From assembly GCA_947470885.1 (NCBI GenBank), contig CANIXE010000125.1, positions 1-6,688 on the forward strand: a stretch of 6,688 bases of DNA, written 5' to 3'. Under the pieces are notes generated by a model, which saw nothing but the letters and a program-made list of their open reading frames with translations, made no database searches and had not been told where the DNA came from. A program made the translations under genes and the position numbers. Of the stretch, positions 1 to 4,384 are shown in pieces (within the stretch, counting starts at the first letter, position 1; every line of letters starts with the position of its first letter). Source of the DNA: Planctomycetota bacterium (lineage in GTDB: Bacteria > Planctomycetota > UBA11346).

Positions 1-8
1 CTTGCCTT

Positions 9-24
9 CTCCGCGTCTCCGCGT
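9..24. repeat. Tandem 'ctccgcgt' pair at window edge, probable fragment of a dispersed intergenic repeat
   Basis: Two exact copies of ctccgcgt lie head to tail (9-16 and 17-24), followed by gaattc. Read on the other strand this is the acgcggagacgcggag type of string. From general recall, unverified here, such strings recur between genes in many environmental bacterial genomes, including PVC-group ones. The element runs into the window edge, so its full length and copy number cannot be seen. The stretch 31-122 beyond it shows no convincing gene. Confidence 0.45.
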
Positions 25-122
25 GAATTCATCGCCGGATTTAAGTTGAGTTGATCATTTGCAGAATCCCGGCTGTATTTTCAACTTTTTTACCTCGACA
101 GTCGTTCACCCAAAAGGTGCGT

Positions 123-230
123 CTGGAAACGCAAGTGGCGCGCAGATGCAAGGCGCTTCAAGCCGCGGCATGGCAGCGCCATGCGAGGTTTGAAGCAACG
201 CAGCAGGTGCGCTCCAATTGCGTTTTCCAG
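123..230. repeat. 108-nt imperfect palindrome (giant hairpin) just downstream of dus
   Basis: The whole segment folds back on itself around position 176. The outer arm 123-134 pairs with 218-230 (12 bp, one bulged T). The middle arm 136-144 pairs with 208-216 (one mismatch), and 147-149 pairs with 203-205. The inner arm 155-164 pairs with 187-196 (10 bp, one G-U), and the tip 168-174 pairs perfectly with 178-184 around a 3-nt loop. That is about 40 base pairs in 108 nt. It contains no credible coding sequence. It begins two bases after the dus stop codon, so it would form the 3' end of that mRNA, but no T-run follows it as in a classical intrinsic terminator. It may be a REP- or MITE-like dispersed element, or a structured RNA or mRNA-stabilising end. 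The pairing is seen directly; the role is open. Confidence 0.7.
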
Positions 231-232
231 GT

Positions 233-1231
233 TCATGCCGTCATGTCGACAGCCCGATGGTAGAGCGCTTGGACCCCGGCCAGATCCGGTTGACGCAGGA
301 CCTCCTGACGCCTGGCTTCATCCAGCAGACCACCCGCCCGGTACCAACGACTGAGCTGCTTCAACTTGGCCAACGCTGCGGATGTCCCCCGAAGGGCTTG
401 CACCTCGGCAGCGTAGTCCAAGGCAAAGGCCAGCGCCTCGGCCCGGGTGGCCGCCGGTCCTCCCAGGCATTGGCGGAAGACCCAGGGATCCGCCAATGCG
501 CCACGCCCAATCATCACCCCATCACAGCCGGTCTCCGCCATCATCCGCAGGGCATCTCCGGGATTTTCCACCGACCCATTGCCCACCACCGGGATGCGAT
601 GACCTGCCTGGCGCAGGGTCGCCACTGCTTCAGCGATCCACGGCCAGTGGGCCGGTTGGGAATAGGGCGTGGTCCGCAGGCGGCCATGCACGGTGATGAG
701 CGCCACCCCGGCATCCGCCAGGCGGCGCATGTTGAGGGCCAAGGGCTCGGACGAATCAATGCCGGCCCGGATCTTGGCACTCACCGGCAGTCCCGTTGCC
801 GCGACTGCCTCCGTCACCATTTCCGTCATCAAGCCCGGCTTGCAGAGCAAGGCGGAGCCCGCCTGGTGGCCCACCACCACCGGCGCCGGACAACCGAAAT
901 TGAGATCGATCCAGGCCGCACCGCAGGCTTCGGCGATGCGCACGGAATCACCGATGAACCGCGAGGCCGACGCCATGAACTGGACTGCCACCGGAACCGG
1001 ACCCAGACGTGAGAGATGCCGACGAACCACCTTGGCAGGAACCGGCGAGACAGTGAGCCGAATGAATTCCGTACAGGCGGCCCCAAGTCCATCCAAGGCG
1101 ATGACCCGATCCCGAAATACTTGATCGGTGATCCCTTCCATCGGGGCAAGGAAAAGCCGATGACGCAGATCCACCCGGGTTTTCTGACCAACAATTGCCA
1201 ACGGCGAGGTCAGGTCGACGGATTCCCCCAC
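233..1231 (-). CDS. dus: tRNA-dihydrouridine synthase, DusC-like
   Basis: This 332-residue flavoenzyme reduces a uridine in tRNA to dihydrouridine, using FMN and NADPH in the cytoplasm. The TIM-barrel N-terminus shows LAPMEGITD (28-36). The active-site segment DLNFGCPAP (109-117) contains the catalytic Cys114. SAKIRAG (151-157, with Lys153) and VHGR (181-184) are the usual phosphate/substrate-binding residues, and GNGS (217-220) and IGRGAL (241-246) are FMN-phosphate-binding loops. A helical tRNA-binding domain follows to the C-terminus. The TEFIRLT segment (54-60) and overall pattern resemble E. coli DusC (which acts on U16) more than DusA or DusB, but the target position is inferred. The start is GTG, overlapping the TAG stop of the upstream STAS gene by one base, and no clear Shine-Dalgarno sequence is present, which suggests translational coupling. 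The first 24 residues precede the conserved core, so the start is moderately certain. Confidence 0.93.
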   Translation of the reverse strand: MGESVDLTSPLAIVGQKTRVDLRHRLFLAPMEGITDQVFRDRVIALDGLGAACTEFIRLTVSPVPAKVVRRHLSRLGPVPVAVQFMASASRFIGDSVRIAEACGAAWIDLNFGCPAPVVVGHQAGSALLCKPGLMTEMVTEAVAATGLPVSAKIRAGIDSSEPLALNMRRLADAGVALITVHGRLRTTPYSQPAHWPWIAEAVATLRQAGHRIPVVGNGSVENPGDALRMMAETGCDGVMIGRGALADPWVFRQCLGGPAATRAEALAFALDYAAEVQALRGTSAALAKLKQLSRWYRAGGLLDEARRQEVLRQPDLAGVQALYHRAVDMTA

Positions 1232-1563
1232 TAGCGGGGTTCGATGCGGAAGAATTTTTCCATCCGCATCACCGCCAGATTGCGGATGACCCGGGAATCC
1301 GGCTTCATGAGGGTAAGGGTGCTCGACTTACCTTCGACGTAATGGAAATAGAACTGCAACAAACCCGCAAAAAAGGTTGAGCTGACCAGGCCGATCGACG
1401 AAAGATCAATGCGGACGGTGGCATAAGGTCCGGGATACTGACGAATGATCTGGTGGGCCCAATCCTGGTGCAGATTACCAAAATCAAATTCCTTACGGAT
1501 CACCACCAGGAGGTTGTTCCCCTCCACCAGCGAATCATAAGCGCGTAAGGTAGGTTCGGCCAT
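1231..1563 (-). CDS. Small STAS-domain protein
   Basis: This 110-residue protein matches a single STAS domain (anti-sigma-factor-antagonist fold) in length and pattern. An N-terminal strand region lies at about 17-27. The hallmark strand-loop-helix VRIDLSSIGLVSSTFFAGLL (50-69) corresponds to the DL...(D)SSG core of SpoIIAA-type proteins. A C-terminal strand and helix follow (82-108). The usual Asp-Ser is replaced by Val60-Ser61-Ser62-Thr63, so phosphorylatable hydroxyls remain. There is no transmembrane segment. The start chosen is the ATG giving MAEPTL; an in-frame ATG at 1605 would add 14 residues but begins inside the terminator-like hairpin. Its stop overlaps the dus start, so the two are probably co-translated. 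No cognate anti-sigma kinase or PP2C phosphatase gene is adjacent, so its partner is unknown. Confidence 0.75.
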   Translation of the reverse strand: MAEPTLRAYDSLVEGNNLLVVIRKEFDFGNLHQDWAHQIIRQYPGPYATVRIDLSSIGLVSSTFFAGLLQFYFHYVEGKSSTLTLMKPDSRVIRNLAVMRMEKFFRIEPR

Positions 1564-1600
1564 ATCTAAGATGTAGCCCAATTGCCACAGGACGCAACGA

Positions 1601-1630
1601 AACACCCCGACCGTTGCCGGCCGGGGTGTT
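1601..1630 (-). terminator. Probable terminator of the ribosomal-protein cluster, after rpmE
   Basis: A perfect 9-bp stem pairs 1601-1609 (aacaccccg) with 1622-1630 (cggggtgtt). It continues after one mismatch with 3 more pairs closing a 4-nt loop. It lies 23 nt past the rpmE stop. In the minus direction the stem is followed by TCGTTGCGT, which is only partly T-rich, so termination may be incomplete and allow read-through into the STAS-dus pair. Confidence 0.6.
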
Positions 1631-1653
1631 GATGCATTCCGCTGAAGACCGAA

Positions 1654-1935
1654 TTACTTCTTCTTCGTGAGCAGATTCTTGATCGCCCCGACACCCTTGG
1701 TGCCGTACTTGGTGCCAAACTTCTCGACCCGGCCGGCGGTATCGAGGATACGCTGCTGGCCGGTGTAGAACGGATGGCTGGCCGACGAGACGTCAACCTT
1801 GACCAGGGGATATTCGACACCGTCGAGGGTGACCTTCTGGTCGGCCTTGATGGCGCTCACGATCTTATACTGGGCGCCGCTGACGGTGTCTTGGAAGACC
1901 ACCGGACGGACGTTGGGATGGATGTCCTTCTTCAT
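1654..1935 (-). CDS. rpmE: 50S ribosomal protein bL31, type B (zinc-free)
   Basis: This 93-residue large-subunit protein sits at the subunit bridge and central protuberance. The family signature is clear: MKKDIHP at the start, PVVFQD (11-16), YPLVKVDVSSASHPFYTG (42-59) and DTAGRVEKF (65-73). The protein has no cysteine at all, so it is the C-minus (type B) form without the zinc ribbon. The basic C-terminal tail (79-93) is typical of longer type-B members. It starts 5 nt after the rplI stop, and the junction sequence is identical over 16 nt to the rpsF-ssb junction. It is the last gene of the cluster before the hairpin at 1601-1630. Type-B paralogues are often named ykgM or rpmE2 when a zinc form also exists; whether that is so here cannot be seen. 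Confidence 0.94.
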   Translation of the reverse strand: MKKDIHPNVRPVVFQDTVSGAQYKIVSAIKADQKVTLDGVEYPLVKVDVSSASHPFYTGQQRILDTAGRVEKFGTKYGTKGVGAIKNLLTKKK

Positions 1936-1940
1936 GGGAT

Positions 1941-2666
1941 TCAGGCCTTCTGCTTCTTGGCGGGCTTGTCGGACTTGCCGCCCTTGGCGGCATCGGCCTT
2001 CTTGTCGCCCTTGGCGGCATCGGCCTTCTTATCACCCTTGGCAGACTTCTCGGCCTTGTCGCCCTTGGGGGCATCGGCCTTGTCATCAGCTTTGGCTTCG
2101 TCAGCAGGAGCGGCCCCACCGGCTTCCTTAGCAGCCTTGGCCGCAGCGGCCTTGGCAACCTTCTCGGCTTCGTAGGCAGCCAGGGTATCAGCCAGGCTGG
2201 CGGCGTTCGGATCGCTATTCACGACCTCGACGCGCACGGTCACGCTGACCTTCTTGTGGAGCTTGACCTCAACCTGGTACGCGCCCAGGCGGTGGATCTT
2301 CTCCGCGAGATGGATCTGCTTGCCATCGACTTCGATCCCGGACTTGGCCAGGGCCGCGACGATTTCCTTGGTGCCGATTGAGCCGAACAGCTCGATCTCG
2401 TGGGCCACCCGGGCAGGAACCTGGATGGTCAGGTTTTCGAAGCTCTTCTTCTGAGCGATGGCCTTGACCTCACGCTCGCCTTCGTTCTTCGCCGCCTTCT
2501 CACGAAGGACGTCGATCTGCCGCTTGGCCGCACCGTCGGCCGGCTTGGCCAGGGAGTGGGTGAAGAGGTAGTTACGGGCGTAGCCCGGAGCAACCTTCAC
2601 CACGTCGCCCATGTTGCCGAGCTTGAGCACGTCCTCGATGAGGAGAATGTCTTGTTTCTTCGCCAT
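1941..2666 (-). CDS. rplI: 50S ribosomal protein bL9 with long Lys/Ala/Asp-rich C-terminal tail
   Basis: This 241-residue protein carries the normal bL9, which binds 23S rRNA near the base of the L1 stalk, plus about 85 extra residues. The N-terminal domain has ILLIEDVLKLGNMGDVVKVAPGYARNYLF (7-35), the family's rRNA-binding signature. The connecting helix covers about 42-75. The C-terminal domain (about 76-150) includes LFGSIGTKEI (93-102). Beyond about residue 160 the sequence is low complexity, built from Lys, Ala, Asp and Gly, with near-repeats of KGDKKADAA; it is probably disordered and RNA-binding. The start ATG lies 10 nt after GGGAG, part of a TAAGGGAG in which the rpsR stop overlaps the Shine-Dalgarno sequence. 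The gap to rpsR is 15 nt. The family is usually about 150 residues, so the tail is an evident extension. Confidence 0.96.
   Translation of the reverse strand: MAKKQDILLIEDVLKLGNMGDVVKVAPGYARNYLFTHSLAKPADGAAKRQIDVLREKAAKNEGEREVKAIAQKKSFENLTIQVPARVAHEIELFGSIGTKEIVAALAKSGIEVDGKQIHLAEKIHRLGAYQVEVKLHKKVSVTVRVEVVNSDPNAASLADTLAAYEAEKVAKAAAAKAAKEAGGAAPADEAKADDKADAPKGDKAEKSAKGDKKADAAKGDKKADAAKGGKSDKPAKKQKA
1981..2088 (-). repeat. 27-bp coding tandem repeat in the rplI tail
   Basis: Four consecutive 27-bp units, each beginning cccttgg on the plus strand, start at 1981, 2008, 2035 and 2062. The first two differ at only two bases near their ends; the last two are degenerate. They encode the nine-residue KGDKKADAA-like module of the bL9 tail. 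Such in-frame repeats can change copy number by slippage without breaking the frame. Confidence 0.75.
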
Positions 2667-2681
2667 GTGTACTGCGCTCCC

Positions 2682-2963
2682 TTACTCGCCCACGAAGGGC
2701 AGGAGGGCGAGGAAGCGGGCGCGTTTGACGGCCTGCTGTACCTGCCGCTGGTAGAACGCGGAAGCGCCATTGCGCCGACGCGACTGAATCTTGCCCTGGG
2801 CCGAAACCATGCGGCCGAGGATGCCGATGTCACGATAATCGACTTCAAAGACGCCGTCCTTGGTGAAGCGGCAGGGCTTCGGAGCCTCGACGCGCTTCTG
2901 ACGCTTGGGGCGGCGCTGCTTGTTCTTGCCGAACTTGCTACCGAATCCAGTAGTGGGTTTCAT
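2682..2963 (-). CDS. rpsR: 30S ribosomal protein bS18
   Basis: This 93-residue protein binds the central domain of 16S rRNA on the platform as a heterodimer with bS6. The family core is present: CRFTKDGVFEVDYRD (31-45), GKIQSRRRNGASAFYQRQVQQAVKRARFLALLPFVGE to the end. A basic N-terminal extension (about 9-24) is lysine/arginine rich. Only one cysteine remains (Cys31), with Thr34 where zinc-type members have a second, so metal binding is unlikely. The gene lies 37 nt after ssb and 15 nt before rplI. The start ATG has only a weak GAG upstream, so translation may depend on coupling to ssb. Confidence 0.96.
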   Translation of the reverse strand: MKPTTGFGSKFGKNKQRRPKRQKRVEAPKPCRFTKDGVFEVDYRDIGILGRMVSAQGKIQSRRRNGASAFYQRQVQQAVKRARFLALLPFVGE

Positions 2964-3000
2964 AGGGTACTCGAGATGGGGAATGATGTTTTAGGAGGGA

Positions 3001-3480
3001 TCAGAACGGCGGCTCGTCATCGCCGCCGGCGGGTGCCGGAGCGGGACGGGACGGCCGGGGAGCAGGAGCGCGGTCGGCTTCGTGGCCGCCGGCTTCCGCT
3101 CCGTCATGTCCGGCGGCATCGCCGGGGGCGCGATCGCCACGATTGCCCGAATCCAGGAACTGTACGGTATCCGCGACCACCTTCAGCTTGCTGCGCTTCT
3201 GGTGGGTCTCTTTGTCCTCCCAGGAGTCGAGCCGCAGACGGCCCTCCACCAGGCAGGCCCGGCCCTTGACCAAGTACTGACCGACAAGCTCGGCAGTCCG
3301 GCCCCAGGCTTCCACGTCCACGAAGGTCGTCTCTTCCTTGAGCTGACCGTCAGCGCCCTTGAACTTGCGGCTCGTGGCGAGACCAAACTCCGCAACCGCT
3401 TTCTCGTTGGCCAGAAAGCGCACCTGGGGATCCCGGGTGAGGTTTCCTGCCAGGATCACACGATTGTAGGATACCGACAT
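3001..3480 (-). CDS. ssb: Single-stranded DNA-binding protein
   Basis: This 159-residue protein coats single-stranded DNA in replication, repair and recombination. The OB-fold occupies about 1-112: NRVILAGNLTRDPQVRF (6-22), FVDVEAWGRTAEL (53-65), YLVKGRACLVEGRLRLDSWED (69-89). A flexible Gly/Ala/Pro-rich linker with several acidic residues follows (about 113-152). The acidic tip DDEPPF ends the protein and matches the DDDIPF-type tail that recruits SSB-interacting proteins. It starts 5 nt after the rpsF stop and lies between rpsF and rpsR, the common bacterial arrangement, so its supply is probably tied to ribosomal protein synthesis. Length and architecture are ordinary. Confidence 0.97.
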   Translation of the reverse strand: MSVSYNRVILAGNLTRDPQVRFLANEKAVAEFGLATSRKFKGADGQLKEETTFVDVEAWGRTAELVGQYLVKGRACLVEGRLRLDSWEDKETHQKRSKLKVVADTVQFLDSGNRGDRAPGDAAGHDGAEAGGHEADRAPAPRPSRPAPAPAGGDDEPPF

Positions 3481-3485
3481 GGGAT

Positions 3486-3902
3486 TCAGGCCTCGTAGGA
3501 GCCGGGAATCGAGCTGGCGGCAGCCGCAGCGGCGGCGGCAGCAGCGGCATTCGCCGCAGCCTTGACGCGCTGTTCACGGATCTTGTCGTAGTCCTTGCCA
3601 GGACGGGCGATGATCAGCTGACGCAGAATCTGGCCGCCGAGACGAGCGCGACGCTCAATCTTCTCAACCGCCGCCGGGGTGGCGGTGAAGTAGGCGTTCA
3701 GGTACACCGCGCTGGTCTCGCCCTCGATCGGGTAGGCGAGGCTGCGCTCTTCCCACTTCTCGAGTTCGATGAAAGCGGCGCCTTCAGACTCGTAGGTCTG
3801 GCGCACGGCGGCGATGGTGCCGTCGTAATCGGCACGGGCGGCAGCCGACTTGACGAGGATCGTGGCCTCGTAAGTGCGGGCGGGAGCGGGGGCTCCGGAC
3901 AT
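3486..3902 (-). CDS. rpsF: 30S ribosomal protein bS6 with poly-alanine tail
   Basis: This 138-residue protein partners bS18 on the 30S platform. The ferredoxin-like core is recognisable: YEATILVKSA (11-20), the second strand ending in LEKWEERSLAYPIEGETSAVYLNAYF (47-72), and a third strand LRQLIIAR (93-100). After the core, residues 115-129 are almost all Ala, interrupted by Asn118, followed by SSIPGSYEA. The tract comes from a run of GCN codons (3516-3560) and is a natural site of length variation. A good Shine-Dalgarno AGGAG lies 8 nt upstream of the ATG, supporting the start. It is the first gene of the rpsF-ssb-rpsR-rplI-rpmE cluster and is preceded by a strongly structured 110-nt leader region. 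Confidence 0.95.
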   Translation of the reverse strand: MSGAPAPARTYEATILVKSAAARADYDGTIAAVRQTYESEGAAFIELEKWEERSLAYPIEGETSAVYLNAYFTATPAAVEKIERRARLGGQILRQLIIARPGKDYDKIREQRVKAAANAAAAAAAAAAASSIPGSYEA

Positions 3903-3926
3903 GGTTACTCTCCTGGTTTCCGTGGA

Positions 3927-3942
3927 CCGGCGGGATGGCCGG
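3927..3942 (-). promoter_or_regulatory. Hairpin just upstream of the rpsF Shine-Dalgarno
   Basis: The stem pairs ccggc (3927-3931) with gccgg (3938-3942) around a 6-nt loop. Its sequence is nearly the same as the hairpin at 3986-4005 (shared gaccggcgg...atg...ccgg). In the rpsF mRNA it ends about 11 nt before the AGGAG, close enough to affect ribosome access if bound or extended. Confidence 0.5.
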
Positions 3943-3980
3943 AGGCCCCCTCAACACCGCAAGCGGTGCCTTGGAGGCCT
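3943..3980 (-). promoter_or_regulatory. Central leader hairpin of rpsF with CUUG tetraloop, candidate S6:S18-responsive element
   Basis: In the mRNA sense a lower stem of 8 pairs (3980-3973 with 3943-3950, one G-U) carries a 2-nt bulge (3951-3952), two A-U pairs, a GG bulge (3969-3970), then CACCG/CGGUG closing a CUUG tetraloop. G(CUUG)C is a known very stable loop. rpsF leaders of many bacteria contain an RNA motif bound by the S6:S18 dimer for feedback control, and this cluster encodes both proteins. The fit of this hairpin to that motif is inferred, not demonstrated. Confidence 0.5.
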
Positions 3981-3985
3981 GGATG

Positions 3986-4005
3986 TGACCGGCGGATGCC
4001 GGTCA
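3986..4005 (-). promoter_or_regulatory. Upstream hairpin between rpsT and rpsF
   Basis: A perfect 8-bp stem, tgaccggc (3986-3993) and gccggtca (3998-4005), closes a 4-nt loop. It begins 7 nt after the rpsT stop codon and is preceded in the mRNA by an AT-rich patch (TTTATTTT). No U-run follows it on either strand, so it is not a standard terminator. It is either a 3'-end structure of the rpsT mRNA or the first of three stems in the rpsF leader. Confidence 0.5.
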
Positions 4006-4012
4006 AAATAAA

Positions 4013-4336
4013 TTACTTGGCCGGGGCCGGCTTGACCGTGCCGGGATTCTTCGGCGCGGTCTTGGCGACAACCACCTGGGGCTTGGCCAAGGCGATGGCG
4101 ACCCGGGACTTGGTCCGGGAGGCGGCATGGCGGTGGATCGCGTTGGCGCTGGCGGCCTTATCCAGGCTGCTGGTCAGCTCACGGTAGAGCGTGGTGACTT
4201 CCTCGGGCTTGCCGTCATGGGCCGCGCGCAGGACCTTCTTCTTGAGGGTCTTGAGCTCGGTGAGGGTGGCCTTGTTGCGGAGCCGACGCTCTTCGCTCTG
4301 ACGGTGACGCTTGGCGGCGCTGCGGGTATGGGGCAT
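4013..4336 (-). CDS. rpsT: 30S ribosomal protein bS20
   Basis: This 107-residue, very basic helical protein binds 16S rRNA early in small-subunit assembly. It shows the family's N-terminus MPHTRSAAKRHRQSEERRLRN, the middle helix LTELKTLKKKVLRAAHDGKPEEV (25-47) and the C-terminal helix LDKAASANAIHRHAASRTKSRVA (58-80). The usual length is about 87 residues; here some 20 extra residues rich in Lys, Pro and Ala (about 85-107) form a tail. The ATG is preceded by a short AGG at 8 nt. It lies 48 nt downstream of the TPR gene with no terminator visible between, so it may be co-transcribed with it. It is separated from rpsF by a 110-nt structured region. Confidence 0.95.
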   Translation of the reverse strand: MPHTRSAAKRHRQSEERRLRNKATLTELKTLKKKVLRAAHDGKPEEVTTLYRELTSSLDKAASANAIHRHAASRTKSRVAIALAKPQVVVAKTAPKNPGTVKPAPAK

Positions 4337-4384
4337 GGGTTACCTGAGAAAACCTGGAAGAAACGGGACCGAACAAACCTGTGA

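Noticed and set aside
43..91. Possible plus-strand terminator: aagttga (43-49) and tcaactt (81-87) with a T-run (86-91)
   Set aside because: The stem is only 7 AT-rich pairs across a 31-nt loop, so it is weak; no plus-strand gene is seen to its left inside the window.
51..263. A possible 70-residue plus-strand gene in the left intergenic region
   Set aside because: Most of it lies inside the 123-230 palindrome and it has no Shine-Dalgarno or known motif.
218..1012. A 264-codon plus-strand open frame opposite dus
   Set aside because: Its composition (His/Arg/Gly/Pro rich) is that of a shadow frame; the opposite strand encodes an intact Dus with all motifs.
2989..3000. Anti-Shine-Dalgarno-like CCCUCCU in the ssb-rpsR gap of the mRNA
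   Set aside because: It is short and no convincing long pairing with a nearby ribosome binding site could be drawn.
2400..3269. A long plus-strand open frame across rplI, rpsR and ssb
   Set aside because: It runs antisense to three well-supported genes and has no recognisable domain.
4006..4017. AT-rich patch (TAATTTATTTT on the minus strand) as a -10 box or U-tract for rpsT
   Set aside because: The only stem before it is a 4-bp GC stem in the rpsT end, and no matching -35 is present; too weak to call.
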